This document shows positions 43,577 to 52,929 of a stretch of 64,000 nucleotides of DNA, in pieces. The stretch is from CBDUQP01 sp965369385 (GTDB lineage: Bacteria > Planctomycetota > Phycisphaerae > SM23-33), in NCBI GenBank assembly GCA_965369385.1, contig CBDUQP010000002.1, positions 1 through 64,000 of the forward strand, in the 5' to 3' direction. Numbering within the stretch: the stretch's first letter is position 1; each line of letters starts with the position of its first letter. The notes beneath the pieces were generated by a model. The model saw nothing but the letters and a program-made list of their open reading frames with translations, was not told where the DNA came from and searched no databases. The translations under genes were made by a program, and so were the position numbers.

Positions 43577-43954
43577 CTACAATTCTTCAATATCCACTAT
43601 TCTCTGTTCCTCGCGGGCAACATCGACCAGAAAACCTACGAGATGCCCGTAGATGGAATCTTCCAGGAAGGTAGCCGAAATCGATGGTGCCTGGCCGCGA
43701 ATGACCTGCATGAAATCATTCACCACGATGGTGTTCCGCTGAAGCGATGTGAAAAATCAGTCGGCCTTCCGCATATGCCATGCCCGTTTGATGGCGTCTG
43801 CGAGCTTAACCTTCGTCACATGGTTGCGATAGCTCATCTGGACGTGATCCACGTCCTGGAGCAATCCCAAATCATCTGGAACATAAGTCGCTATTCTTGA
43901 AATACTTAAAGCCTTCTCGCTTCGATCTACCGTCATACTGGGCTGCTCTGCCAT
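43577..43954 (-). pseudogene. Small gene of unknown family with an in-frame TGA
   Basis: ATG 43954 follows AGAGGA and opens 65 codons (TVDRSEKALSISRIATYVPD to KRAWHMRKAD), then TGA at 43759-43757. The same frame continues for 59 codons (NDFMQVIRGQAPSISATFLE, then YGHLVGFLVDVAREEQ) to TAG at 43577. Both halves look coding. I do not recognise the family; the second half recalls the end of a Gfo/Idh-type protein. A nonsense mutation in a decaying gene is the simplest explanation. Selenocysteine insertion or two separate short genes remain possible. Confidence 0.4.
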
Positions 43955-44320
43955 CACTTTTCCTCTCTCTGCTATGGTCAATGTTCATTCTTACAAATGT
44001 ACCCATGCCCTTCCGCTTAGAACAACCCCATAGAAACATTCGGCAGTAAAGGACCCAAAGTTTACACTTATGCCATTTTTCCGAGATTTTCCCCGATCAA
44101 TTCCCGGAAACTTCCCGGAAAACCCCAAATGACCGCCCGATCTACGAACCGGTCGACTTGTAGTAACGCAGTCCGAGTTAACAAAGGTGAGTACGCGGTA
44201 TCGAGATTTCTGGAGGCAGGGCAATCGCATCTAATGTCCCTGCCGACAGAGACTTGAGAATCAAAACAAACGCTATCCGGCGGTTCACTGCCCACTATCC
44301 GTCTCTGGCGCCAAATCTGA
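43955..44320. other. Stretch without recognised gene
   Basis: About 366 bases between the small broken gene and the GH-like gene ending at 44321. No RNA gene, repeat or clear hairpin terminator was identified. A CCCGGAAACTTCCCGGAAAA tandem (44102-44121) is the only local pattern. Confidence 0.4.
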
Positions 44321-45805
44321 TCACAGCTTTCGCCAAGCGCGGGCGAGTTTCTTTAGGTCCTTCATGGGCAGCTTGTCGGCCTTCTTGCCGTAATGCACGA
44401 AATGCTCGGCGTAGAACAGGCACGGAACGCCCAGCTCGCTGCTGCGGAGGGTGTAGTCCAGCCATTTGTCGTATTCATCGCTGATCCAGTCGTCGGTATC
44501 GATCAGGGCCGCGGGCAGAGTCGCCCTGGAAAGCTCAGCGCGGAGCTTCATCCCGTCAAACACATCGCAGCCGGTGAAGATGGTATCGTGCAGACGAACC
44601 ATATCCAGCGTGTCATAAAAATAGGGATGCACCGTACTGCTGGTGACCAGGGCGTCGGCCTTGGCGCACTTGGCGGCGGCGTAGATATCCTTCTGGTGCA
44701 GATAGAGCAGTTCCATGCCCCACCTATCAGCGGCAACTTTCATCTTGGGCAACTTGGGCGCAGGATTCTTTGCGGATTTCCTGGGCGGCTTCACAAAGAA
44801 CGGGCTACCGAGCACAGAACATCCGCGAACGCGATGCTCACAGGGAACGTACTGCAGTTGGTCTATCTTGAAACCGTCGGCATTGTAGCATCCCTTATCG
44901 GGCGAGATGAGCTTATGCACCTGGGCCTTCACAAAACACCGATAGGCGGGGTTGCTGGGGTCGGCCACAAGTTTGGTCTTGCCCGAATGCACGCACCACT
45001 CATCCGGCAGGCCCTCGCAGAACCACGTGGGAATCCACAACAGAACGCGACGTCCCTTGTCGTGCTGGCGATCAATGAAGCCTCGCAGGTCCGGCCAGCG
45101 AGTATATAGCGGGTCCCAAACACCACCAAGCGACCATCCGGCGTCGATGGTTACCGTGCCGATAGGCACCTCGGCCTGCTCGAGTCGCGCCAGCCAGCGT
45201 TCGTACAACCCCTGCGTGCAGTAATTATTCGCACGTTGCTCGTCGCCGGGACCTTCTAGTGCCAGTGACATCGCCACCTGATCGCCCCATCCGCAATAGT
45301 TCGGCCGACACCACCAGTCAGGCGCATCGGCACTCTTGCGATATGCGGCGGGATATGCCTTCGTCAGCCCGCGTGTGAGCAGTTCCATGGGCGTCTCGCC
45401 ATCGCGAATATCCACCAGTAGCACGCTCACATGCTTCGCCACGCGCGATGGCGTGCTGTGACCTTCCAGATCGATTCGGACTTCAACACCACTCTTGCTC
45501 GCTACGAACTCGGCGAGATTCCACAAATGCCATCCGCAATCCGCCTTCACGCACACAAGCGTCTTGTTGCAGTCACCTTCGGCGACAATGGCAACGGGGT
45601 TTGGCGTGAGCTTGGCGCAGGCTTCTGGCGTATCGTAGGTGCCGGTCCGTATGGTCTTCGGCAGACGATACGACTCGGTGCGGTGGGTCTCGGTGGGAAC
45701 CGGGCACCACGCTCGCTTCGGCACAAAGCCCAGCATTTCGGGCGTTATGATGGCGGATATATGCGATTTACCGGAAGCTTTGAAGTCAATTCGCCGAGTC
45801 TTCAT
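44321..45805 (-). CDS. Glycoside-hydrolase-like TIM-barrel protein (GH36/GH27-like)
   Basis: The 494 residues look like a retaining alpha-galactosidase-type barrel. The beta strand GTVTIDAGW is followed by GFIDRQHDKGRRVLLWIPTW, then NADGFKIDQLQY, where the Asp of FKID is the likely nucleophile, and later ALIDTDDWISDEY. The N-terminal part is beta-rich. No signal peptide is seen, so a cytoplasmic enzyme is likely. ATG 45805 has GAGAGGA upstream. It ends a minus-strand run of four genes (aminotransferase, ceramidase-like protein, isomerase, this), suggesting processing of a modified glycoside. Family assignment is by motif only. Confidence 0.65.
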   Translation of the reverse strand: MKTRRIDFKASGKSHISAIITPEMLGFVPKRAWCPVPTETHRTESYRLPKTIRTGTYDTPEACAKLTPNPVAIVAEGDCNKTLVCVKADCGWHLWNLAEFVASKSGVEVRIDLEGHSTPSRVAKHVSVLLVDIRDGETPMELLTRGLTKAYPAAYRKSADAPDWWCRPNYCGWGDQVAMSLALEGPGDEQRANNYCTQGLYERWLARLEQAEVPIGTVTIDAGWSLGGVWDPLYTRWPDLRGFIDRQHDKGRRVLLWIPTWFCEGLPDEWCVHSGKTKLVADPSNPAYRCFVKAQVHKLISPDKGCYNADGFKIDQLQYVPCEHRVRGCSVLGSPFFVKPPRKSAKNPAPKLPKMKVAADRWGMELLYLHQKDIYAAAKCAKADALVTSSTVHPYFYDTLDMVRLHDTIFTGCDVFDGMKLRAELSRATLPAALIDTDDWISDEYDKWLDYTLRSSELGVPCLFYAEHFVHYGKKADKLPMKDLKKLARAWRKL

Positions 45806-45903
45806 CAGGCACGTCCTCTCTGCAAGAGTGTCACGAGCCCGAGATTGTACGCACGCCAATCGCTGGAATCAACAATCCGCTAAACCGATTTGTTTGTGCA
45901 CAT

Positions 45904-46716
45904 TTAGAGTGACCGCAAATAATCGGCCGCTCGCCTTACCGCTTCGGCGGGATGATACTTATCGCCTTCGTACTCGATATTGATGGTCCCGTCGTATCCG
46001 AACTCTCGCATCGCAGCCACCACACCGGCGTTGTCGACTTCGCCCTCACCTATCAGGGCGGCCTTGGTGTACTTGCCACTCAGCATCGGTGTAGGACGGA
46101 AATCCTCGCGAGGTTCATCACTGAAGTACCAGTCCTTGAGGTGGGCATGCACCGTGTGAGCGGCGACATCCTTGAAGCTCTGTATGGGCTCTTCGCCCGT
46201 GGCGCATCCGCCGCTGTCATACGTAACCTTGCAGCCGGGCACCTGATCGACCGATTCCATCATATCAGCGGCTGTCACGAACGGGCTTTCGGTGGACCCG
46301 AAGTTCTCAAGTGTCAGTGTCACACCTGCAGCCGCGGCCATCGGCGCCACTTCCTTGAGCCCTTCAAGCCAGTATCCACGAGCGGTATCGCGATCCATCC
46401 CTGCGGTAGGAAGTGTCGGAATCATGATCACCGGGGCACCTAGAGTGACTGCATCTTCGATGCCCTGCTTGGCAAGGTCCACACCGACAGCACGGTCTTC
46501 AGGAGATGCAAGCCCCATCGCCGCCAGGAAGGTGAAGCACACTACTTTGATGCCAAGGTCATCGGTCTTCTTGCGGAGCTCGGCGGCCTCGTAACCGTGA
46601 AGGGTCACGAAATCTATACCGTAGAGATCCAGCTCGCGTGTGAGCTTGAGCATTTCGTCGAGATCAAACAGTTCCGCCCGGCGGGACATGGTGTAAGACA
46701 TCATCGTAAGTTTCAT
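45904..46716 (-). CDS. Sugar phosphate isomerase/epimerase-like TIM barrel
   Basis: The 270 residues match the xylose-isomerase-like (AP endonuclease 2) fold: LDLYGIDFVTLHGYEAAELR, VTLTLENFGS with a metal-binding-type Glu, KVTYDSGGC, HLKDWYFSDEPR and the terminal VDNAGVVAAMREFGYDGTIN, then IEYEGD. Such enzymes isomerise or dehydrate sugars and inositols with a divalent metal. ATG 46716 has AAAGGATG before it; 26 bases separate it from the ceramidase-like gene. The substrate is unknown. Confidence 0.82.
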   Translation of the reverse strand: MKLTMMSYTMSRRAELFDLDEMLKLTRELDLYGIDFVTLHGYEAAELRKKTDDLGIKVVCFTFLAAMGLASPEDRAVGVDLAKQGIEDAVTLGAPVIMIPTLPTAGMDRDTARGYWLEGLKEVAPMAAAAGVTLTLENFGSTESPFVTAADMMESVDQVPGCKVTYDSGGCATGEEPIQSFKDVAAHTVHAHLKDWYFSDEPREDFRPTPMLSGKYTKAALIGEGEVDNAGVVAAMREFGYDGTINIEYEGDKYHPAEAVRRAADYLRSL

Positions 46717-46742
46717 TGGAACATCCTTTCGCAGACTGGCAA

Positions 46743-48011
46743 TCACTTGCCGGCCAGTTCATTTATCATTTCGATTACAGCTTCGACGACCAGATCACCC
46801 GTCTCGGGTGCCATGCAACTTGAGCTGAGGAACGTCGTCTCGTATCCGCCACGTGTGAATGCTATCTTCGTAGGCACGTATCCGATGTGATCGTTTCCGA
46901 GGCCAACCATCTGAGCCCGCAGCGGATGAGCGGCCATCTTGACCTGCAATCCGAGCTCGACAAAGAACTCGCCCGGCAGAGATGCATAGAGAACATCGCC
47001 AATGCGGATGACCTGCAGTTCGGTGGTCCGCGTCTTCTCTCTGCGAATCATCTCCGCCAGTTCGCCCGTGTACTTGTCATAGATTGTCGGATCCACAAAA
47101 CGTTGAGCGCCGACGGCTGTGCCTTTGATCTGCTCTTCGGTTGGCTCGCGGTATGGCAGTTTGATCTCTCTGGAGATACAACCGATTTCACAATCGGCGG
47201 AGAAGCTTATCTTCTCAATCGCCTCTTGCACGTCGGCTGCCAGTATCGCGCCGGTTTCTTCCTTCGGGAGCGGCGGGATGCCTTCGCTGCCATTGGTGGC
47301 GATATTCCCCTGAGCTCCGTTCTGATACACCGTCACCGGACATCCCGCCCGCTTCATCAGGTTCGCAACTACGCCCGGGAACCCGGCTGAGAACTCCTCG
47401 CTGCCGCCATGATCAGTGGGATGGCAGGTGAAATCCACGATGCATCCGAGAAGCTCACCGCCCGGTCTGCGGGCGGCCAGCACACCAACTTCCGGATCGA
47501 TAGTACCTTCAAGACACAGCGTGTCCGGCTCGCAAAGCTGGAAGTGCGTCTTGACGGTACCATCACGCATAACCGTGCGGCGGTTGAAAGAGACATCGCT
47601 CTCGGAGACGCTGGCAAATCCGAACTCTACATCTTCCATCGCCTCCAACGCCGCGTCAAAACTCCTGACACACTTGTATATCAGCGTCTTGACGTAATCC
47701 TCGTCACATTCGACCTCGCCGCAACTCATCACGGCAGGCCCGGCGTGATTGTGGGTTGCACTCACCATCACCGCCTCGCCTGGAAAACCGCAACTCGCAC
47801 TGATGCCATCGCGAATTCGTTTGGTCAGATCGCGGCTGGTGAACAATGTATCACACTGGACAAAGCCCACCCGGCTTCCTTCGCTCTCGAAGACGGCGGT
47901 CCTGACATACAACGGATCCAGCACTTCATTGCATACTATCTTCTTTATCCATCCGATCTTCTCACTTCCGATCGGCGGTGTAATGTCAACTTCTGCAAAT
48001 CCGGCTTTCAT
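46743..48011 (-). CDS. Neutral ceramidase-like hydrolase
   Basis: The 422 residues resemble the N-terminal catalytic domain of neutral/alkaline non-lysosomal ceramidases: KAGFAEVDITPPIGSE at the start, VGFVQCDTLFTSRDL, the zinc-site-like MVSATHNHAGPAVMS, CIVDFTCHPTDHGG and VYQNGAQGNIATNGSEG. There is no signal peptide, and the protein is shorter than true ceramidases (about 650). In sugar-catabolism neighbourhoods such proteins probably cleave other amides. Flanking aminotransferase and isomerase genes point to an amino-sugar-like substrate, which is inference. Confidence 0.72.
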   Translation of the reverse strand: MKAGFAEVDITPPIGSEKIGWIKKIVCNEVLDPLYVRTAVFESEGSRVGFVQCDTLFTSRDLTKRIRDGISASCGFPGEAVMVSATHNHAGPAVMSCGEVECDEDYVKTLIYKCVRSFDAALEAMEDVEFGFASVSESDVSFNRRTVMRDGTVKTHFQLCEPDTLCLEGTIDPEVGVLAARRPGGELLGCIVDFTCHPTDHGGSEEFSAGFPGVVANLMKRAGCPVTVYQNGAQGNIATNGSEGIPPLPKEETGAILAADVQEAIEKISFSADCEIGCISREIKLPYREPTEEQIKGTAVGAQRFVDPTIYDKYTGELAEMIRREKTRTTELQVIRIGDVLYASLPGEFFVELGLQVKMAAHPLRAQMVGLGNDHIGYVPTKIAFTRGGYETTFLSSSCMAPETGDLVVEAVIEMINELAGK

Positions 48012-48047
48012 CGTCCTGTCCTTTCATAGACATCACACAACTACGTG

Positions 48048-49340
48048 CTACTCGGCGAGAATCGCGTCGGGATCGATGCTTGCGATATTATCGAACACCT
48101 TTTTGAACGCCACTACCACCTGCTCGGCAATATCCGTGCGGTTGGGAGCACGCAGCGGAACGGTCATTCCGAAGTGCGTATCACAATGCTTCTGGGCAAC
48201 GGGATAATCCTCGGGATTATACTCCACGCCTTCGCCCGCACCATTGCAGGACCACGGGCACCCGCCGCCATAAGCGTTCTTCGCGCGGAACACCGTCATC
48301 GAAGGAAGTATGAAGTTCTGCCATACGCTCACCGGTGCGCCTTCGGCCTGGAGTGCCTTCATTACCGCATCCCGCATCCGGGCCGGATCGCCGGTCCAGC
48401 CGATAGCATCCATATCAATGCGGCTGGTGTAATTGTACCAGTTACTCGTGCAGCGGTCGGGCTCGCCGGGCAGCAGCAGGCCCTTGACATCCTTAAGACC
48501 CTTGTTCAGCACAGCCCCGTTTTCCCGCTGGATGGCGTAGTAGTCATCTATCTTCGCCAGCTGCGAGCGGCCGAAAGCGCCGGTCAGGTCATTACCGCGA
48601 TACATCCAGCCGAGTGCATAGGCATGATAATCCCTGGACTCCATTGGCGTGCGTGTCTCGCCGAAACTCCAGACCATGGCCGCAGAGGCGCAAATATCCG
48701 GATCATTCGTCACAAACATCCCGCCCTCACCCGCACACAGGCATTTGTTCTGATTGAAGCTGAAGGCCGCGCAGTCACCGTGCAAACCCACCTTCTTGCC
48801 GTCAAACATCGCTCCGTGCGCCTGGCATGCATCTTCGATAACCTTCAGGTTATGCTTGCGTGCGATCGTCATTATCTTGTCCATCTGCATAGGCATGCCG
48901 TGCAGGTGAACAGCGATGATCGCCTTGGTTCGCGGCGTGATCGCCTGTTCGATCTTATCAATATCCATGTTCATCGAATCGAAATCCAGGTCCACAAAGA
49001 TCGGAATCGCGTTGTGGTGGATTATGCACGTTGCGCTGGATGACCAGGAATAGGAAGTCACCAACACATGATCGCCTGCACTGACTCCGCAGGCCGCGAT
49101 ACCCATGTGCAGAGCACCCGTACCGCTATTTGTGAAGATCGCATGCTTGTTGCCATTCCAGGCGGCAAACTCATCCTGAAACGCCTTTGCATTGGGTCCG
49201 TATGAGTGATTGTCGACGTCCAGCGCCGCCAGCACCATCTCCCTGTCCGTATCATCGATGGGCGGCCACTTCTGGACAGCGCCTTCGGGGATAATTCTTT
49301 CACCGCCAAGAACGGCCAGTGTGTTATTTGAGGATGTCAT
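48048..49340 (-). CDS. DegT/DnrJ/EryC1-family aminotransferase
   Basis: PLP-dependent sugar aminotransferase or dehydratase of 430 residues. Motifs: NSGTGALHMGIAACGVSAGD, PIFVDLDFDSMNMD, VIEDACQAHGA and the Schiff-base Lys in AAFSFNQNKCLCAGEGGM. I start at ATG 49340 (AAAGGA upstream). It heads the run of minus-strand genes down to 44321. The family makes amino sugars or scyllo-inosamine-like compounds. Together with an isomerase and a ceramidase-like hydrolase it suggests handling of an amino-sugar or amino-cyclitol. Confidence 0.88.
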   Translation of the reverse strand: MTSSNNTLAVLGGERIIPEGAVQKWPPIDDTDREMVLAALDVDNHSYGPNAKAFQDEFAAWNGNKHAIFTNSGTGALHMGIAACGVSAGDHVLVTSYSWSSSATCIIHHNAIPIFVDLDFDSMNMDIDKIEQAITPRTKAIIAVHLHGMPMQMDKIMTIARKHNLKVIEDACQAHGAMFDGKKVGLHGDCAAFSFNQNKCLCAGEGGMFVTNDPDICASAAMVWSFGETRTPMESRDYHAYALGWMYRGNDLTGAFGRSQLAKIDDYYAIQRENGAVLNKGLKDVKGLLLPGEPDRCTSNWYNYTSRIDMDAIGWTGDPARMRDAVMKALQAEGAPVSVWQNFILPSMTVFRAKNAYGGGCPWSCNGAGEGVEYNPEDYPVAQKHCDTHFGMTVPLRAPNRTDIAEQVVVAFKKVFDNIASIDPDAILAE

Positions 49341-49482
49341 TTGTAGTCCTTTCGCCTGGGGCAAACGTATATTTCGTCACGAACCCCATGATGACGCCGT
49401 CGCACGAATGCGACAAGACAAAGGATTTGCGAATATGTGCGCAATATTGCTCTACCTGCTGAAGCTTATGGTGCAGAAATGA

Positions 49483-50337
49483 TTACGCTTTGCGCGATGC
49501 CGCAAAATCACGCGGTGAGCACCCGCAGTTCTTCTTGAATACGCGGGAGAAGTAGTTGGCATTCTCGTAGCCGACAGCCCGGGCGACCTCGGCAACGTTC
49601 ATCTCTCCGGTCCGCAGCAGCGAACGCGCCTTATCCATGCGAAGCGCGGTCAAGTAGCCGAACAGCGAAAAATCGCTCTCTTCGCTGAACACGTGCGACA
49701 GATAGTAGGAACTGACATTGATCTCGGCGGCTATCTCATCCAGCGAAACGCACTGGCTATAGTGATCCTGAAGATAGGCCTTGGCCTGTTCGATTATCTG
49801 CTGGCGACGGAGGCTTCGCCTGTCGGCTGCGGCGTCTTGGGGCGAGTCTTCATCGACCAGTCCGAAAATGCCGTAGCGAAATACGGTGAGCATAATCGTG
49901 GTCATTCGCGAACGAGCAAGCATGCGGTGCACTTCCGTGCCTCCGGCGATATCGCCCGTCAGCCCGGCGAACATTTGCCCAAGCTGCGCCGAGACCTCTT
50001 CAGGCATATTCAGCAACAACTCATTATCCACGGTATGCATCGCTTCTTTGGCCTGGGGCCAATCGGAACTGCAATAGAACACCTCCAGGCCGGAATCGGG
50101 ATCGAACTGGTCGCGATGCAGCGTACCGGGGGGAACCAGCAACGTCTGGCCGGCGCGGGCGGTCCATGAACTGCCTTCGGTAACAAGCTCAACCTCCCCG
50201 CTGATCACGTGCAAAAGTTCGCAATCGCGGGTCATGTGCATGCGGTCGGCCCATACGGGGTCGAACATCATCAAACCCATCGTATGGATATCCAGACGAC
50301 TGTTGGACAGGGCTTTTTCGAGATCGGCAGCTTTCAT
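49483..50337 (-). CDS. AraC-family transcriptional regulator (cupin sensor)
   Basis: The 284 residues have a cupin-like sensor (CELLHVISGEVELVTEGSSW and GQTLLVPPGTLHRDQF) and a C-terminal AraC domain (SLDEIAAEINVSSYYLSHVF and NVAEVARAVGYENANYFSRVF). The frame is open further upstream, but ATG 50337 starts the conserved part. It lies 142 bases before the aminotransferase gene on the same strand and is the likely regulator of that operon, and perhaps of the hydrolase gene upstream. The inducer is unknown. Confidence 0.86.
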   Translation of the reverse strand: MKAADLEKALSNSRLDIHTMGLMMFDPVWADRMHMTRDCELLHVISGEVELVTEGSSWTARAGQTLLVPPGTLHRDQFDPDSGLEVFYCSSDWPQAKEAMHTVDNELLLNMPEEVSAQLGQMFAGLTGDIAGGTEVHRMLARSRMTTIMLTVFRYGIFGLVDEDSPQDAAADRRSLRRQQIIEQAKAYLQDHYSQCVSLDEIAAEINVSSYYLSHVFSEESDFSLFGYLTALRMDKARSLLRTGEMNVAEVARAVGYENANYFSRVFKKNCGCSPRDFAASRKA

Positions 50338-50423
50338 ACGGATATTGTACCAACATTGCGCAAAGATGAGCCAATACCGATCCACCGATGGGCAAAAATG
50401 CATAAGAAAAACGCAAAACACGT

Positions 50424-50516
50424 CGCGGTGGCACGCATGTGCGGCTGTGGGTCTTTGATCGCGAAAGAGGACACGGCCGACTGCTACCGCAGCCGGACAT
50501 GTCCCCGCCACATACG
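50424..50516. repeat. Degenerate relative of the paired-hairpin repeat
   Basis: GGTGGCACGCATGTGCG, TCTTTGATC and GTCCCCGCCACAT recur here in the order found around copy 2, but the hairpin arms have diverged. It is probably an old copy lying between two minus-strand genes. Confidence 0.45.
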
Positions 50517-50519
50517 GCA

Positions 50520-52832
50520 TTACTTCGCAGTCAGCAAATACCACATCGTCTTGTACTTCGGATCGAGCTGAATGGTATAGGTACCGTCCTTGGCCATCTT
50601 CAGCGGTACTTCGGCGACAGCTTCACCAGCGGCGTTGAGCGCCTGGCATTTCCAGTCTTTGGTGACACCAAACAGCCACCTCTTCTGCTTCAGGAAGTCC
50701 AGCCCGGCAATTTCGCCCTTGATCGGCTCGATCAGGATCGGTGCCTTGCCCCACTTGTTGGAGACCGAATCACGCCACTCGTTGAACACCATACCGGTAT
50801 TCTCGCAGCGGAAGATCGCTGTGACGAGGATCTTCTTCGAATCCGTGAACTCCTTGCCGTCCATCGTGTTCATCGTCACGACCGCATACTTGGGGCTTTC
50901 GAGCTTGAAGTTCTCGCTACCATCCATCCTGGCAGCCCGGCCCATCCAGACCATTGCACTGGGGCCCTTGACAATGTACCGGCCCTGACCTTCATCCAGG
51001 TCCCAGATCATCTTGGACCTGGCAGCCGCTGCGTCACCGGCGACAGGCTTGTTGACGCCATCGAGGTTGATTTCCATCCGAACGTTCAGGAAATCCTTCC
51101 ACGTTACGCCCTGGCGGTCTTCGAGAATCTTGTACAGGTCATAGTTGCGTTTGATCTGGCCTTCAGCGAGATCGACAAGCGGCTGCGTTGTGCCGCAGTA
51201 GCTCATCTCCTTCACCTGGGTGGCCGGCGTTATACCCGAATCCTTGAATATAACGGAACCAGCCTGTGTGAAGCCCCATTGGGAGGGGTTGCTGTCCATG
51301 TCGAACCAGTTGATCGTGGTATGCTTCCCCGAGCGATTTTGGGCCAGGAAGAACCACATGCCGTCCCAATCCTGAATCGCACCAAACGAAGCCATCACGG
51401 GCACGCACTCGCCCTGATAGTCATTCGGGGCACAGTGATTGTACTCGCTCACGGTGAAGGGCTTGCCCTTGAGCTGCTGGGCGGCCTGGAAGAACATGAT
51501 GCCGGAGATCGGGTCCAGGTCGGTTACGGTCTCGTTGGGGCTGTCGGCCATCGCGAGCGAAGGCAGGGTCCACTTCGCGCGGTTCCAGCGAGTGACGCCC
51601 TTGTCCCAACGCGGGTGGCCCCAGTAGGCGTGGCAGTCGATCCAGTCCATATCGCGCTGGGCATACAGGCCGAGCGGACCAAACACGATCGAACCGGAGA
51701 TCAGGCCCTTGTAGCCTGCGGTCTCTTTGCAGTGCTTGTAGATACCGTTCCAGTAGCTCTCTTCCACTTCAAGCAGGCACAGCAGCAGGTCCACCGAACG
51801 CACCTTGGGATACTTGGTAATGTCCGGGCCAATGACCGCTTGAACGGTGCCCTTTTCGATAGACTCGGCCTCGCCGAGGTGAGCGGCCCACTTTTCGCGA
51901 AGCTTTGCGGTGGTTCCGTATTTCTTCTTCAGGTAGGCGTTGAAATACTTTTTCACGAGGCCCTTGTAGTGGGCCGGCAGCTTGGGAATGCAGGTATTCC
52001 AGTCCCAGATGAACAGGCTGTTCTCGTTATTGATCTCGACGAACGCAATGGCGGGGTCATCGGCGTAGCTCAGTTTGCGATATGGATTGACATGCTTCAG
52101 CAAATTGGAGGCGAACTTCTTCTGGCGTTCGATGATTTTGGGCTCGAGGATATCGCATACCTTGCTGCCGAACCACGGGCCGGAGCCCGGCACCTTGACC
52201 TCTTTGGTGTAGTCGCGGCTGACGTGCAGATTCAGATTCGTGTAGATACCGCGCTCGGCCAGCACGTGCAGGAGATAGTCGAACTGGTCCTGCTGGGCCT
52301 TCTGGGCCTTGTTCAGCTTTCTGCCGTCCCACATCCACTCGCGAAACTCCAGGCCGTGAAAGCGGATGGAGTTTATGCCGGCATCGGCGAGGCGATCTGC
52401 GAGCTTATCAGCGTCCTTGTGGGTAACGTTGATGGTACCGCCGATGTTATATCCAAAAATCTTGACGCGTTTGCCACCAACGACGAACTTGCCGTCAGTA
52501 ACGACAATCCGCGGCGAATCGGGCTTGATGGGCTCGTAATTGAGTTTGATCAGCGACTTGGGATTCGAAACTTCGGGAATATGGAAAGGTACCATGCCCT
52601 TCTGGTCAGACGGAGTCCAGATGGTGTTCGCTGGCGAGGGAGGCTTGGGGGCAACCTTCTTCGGCGCAGGCTTCGGCGCTGATTTCTTGGGTGCTGGCTT
52701 CGCAGCCGGCTTCTTGGCGACGGGTTTCTTCACCGCAGGTTTCGTAGCTGGTTTCGTAGCTGGGGCTGCTGCGAGCAACTGGCTGGCGACGAACATGATA
52801 GCTATCAACGGAAGGAGTCTCTTAAGGAACAT
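50520..52832 (-). CDS. Exported glycoside hydrolase (GH5/GH42-like) with Lys-Pro-Ala linker
   Basis: The 770 residues start with a signal peptide (LLPLIAIMFVASQLLAA), then a Lys/Pro/Ala-rich linker (about 24-67) with repeated PATKPA, KKPAAKPAPK and similar units. A TIM-barrel hydrolase follows: ADRLADAGINSIRFHGLEF, AFVEINNENSLF with the likely acid/base Glu, and KPFTVSEYNHCAPND with the likely nucleophile Glu. The last about 200 residues are beta-rich. AAAGG lies upstream of ATG 52832. It probably acts outside the cytoplasm on a beta-linked polysaccharide; the linker may tether it to the cell wall. It precedes the AraC and aminotransferase genes. Confidence 0.78.
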   Translation of the reverse strand: MFLKRLLPLIAIMFVASQLLAAAPATKPATKPAVKKPVAKKPAAKPAPKKSAPKPAPKKVAPKPPSPANTIWTPSDQKGMVPFHIPEVSNPKSLIKLNYEPIKPDSPRIVVTDGKFVVGGKRVKIFGYNIGGTINVTHKDADKLADRLADAGINSIRFHGLEFREWMWDGRKLNKAQKAQQDQFDYLLHVLAERGIYTNLNLHVSRDYTKEVKVPGSGPWFGSKVCDILEPKIIERQKKFASNLLKHVNPYRKLSYADDPAIAFVEINNENSLFIWDWNTCIPKLPAHYKGLVKKYFNAYLKKKYGTTAKLREKWAAHLGEAESIEKGTVQAVIGPDITKYPKVRSVDLLLCLLEVEESYWNGIYKHCKETAGYKGLISGSIVFGPLGLYAQRDMDWIDCHAYWGHPRWDKGVTRWNRAKWTLPSLAMADSPNETVTDLDPISGIMFFQAAQQLKGKPFTVSEYNHCAPNDYQGECVPVMASFGAIQDWDGMWFFLAQNRSGKHTTINWFDMDSNPSQWGFTQAGSVIFKDSGITPATQVKEMSYCGTTQPLVDLAEGQIKRNYDLYKILEDRQGVTWKDFLNVRMEINLDGVNKPVAGDAAAARSKMIWDLDEGQGRYIVKGPSAMVWMGRAARMDGSENFKLESPKYAVVTMNTMDGKEFTDSKKILVTAIFRCENTGMVFNEWRDSVSNKWGKAPILIEPIKGEIAGLDFLKQKRWLFGVTKDWKCQALNAAGEAVAEVPLKMAKDGTYTIQLDPKYKTMWYLLTAK

Positions 52833-52929
52833 TATGCTGCCTTTCTTCTGTGTGTTTAGAAACCCTGCACTCTTTCGAGGCGTCAGTGTATGTGTGGCGG
52901 CCGGGACGGCGCAGCCGGTGTAATCGAAT

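Noticed and set aside
43757..43759. TGA as a selenocysteine codon
   Set aside because: No Sec machinery or obvious SECIS-like hairpin was seen and the family is unknown; kept only as an alternative to nonsense mutation.
44140..44260. tRNA-like or attachment-site-like sequence near GAACCGGTCGAC
   Set aside because: No cloverleaf could be folded and no direct-repeat partner or integrase gene is present.
50439..52682. Long plus-strand open frame (747 codons) opposite the exported hydrolase
   Set aside because: It is antisense to a gene with a signal peptide, domain motifs and ribosome-binding site, and its translation has no motifs; high GC codon bias keeps the opposite frame open.
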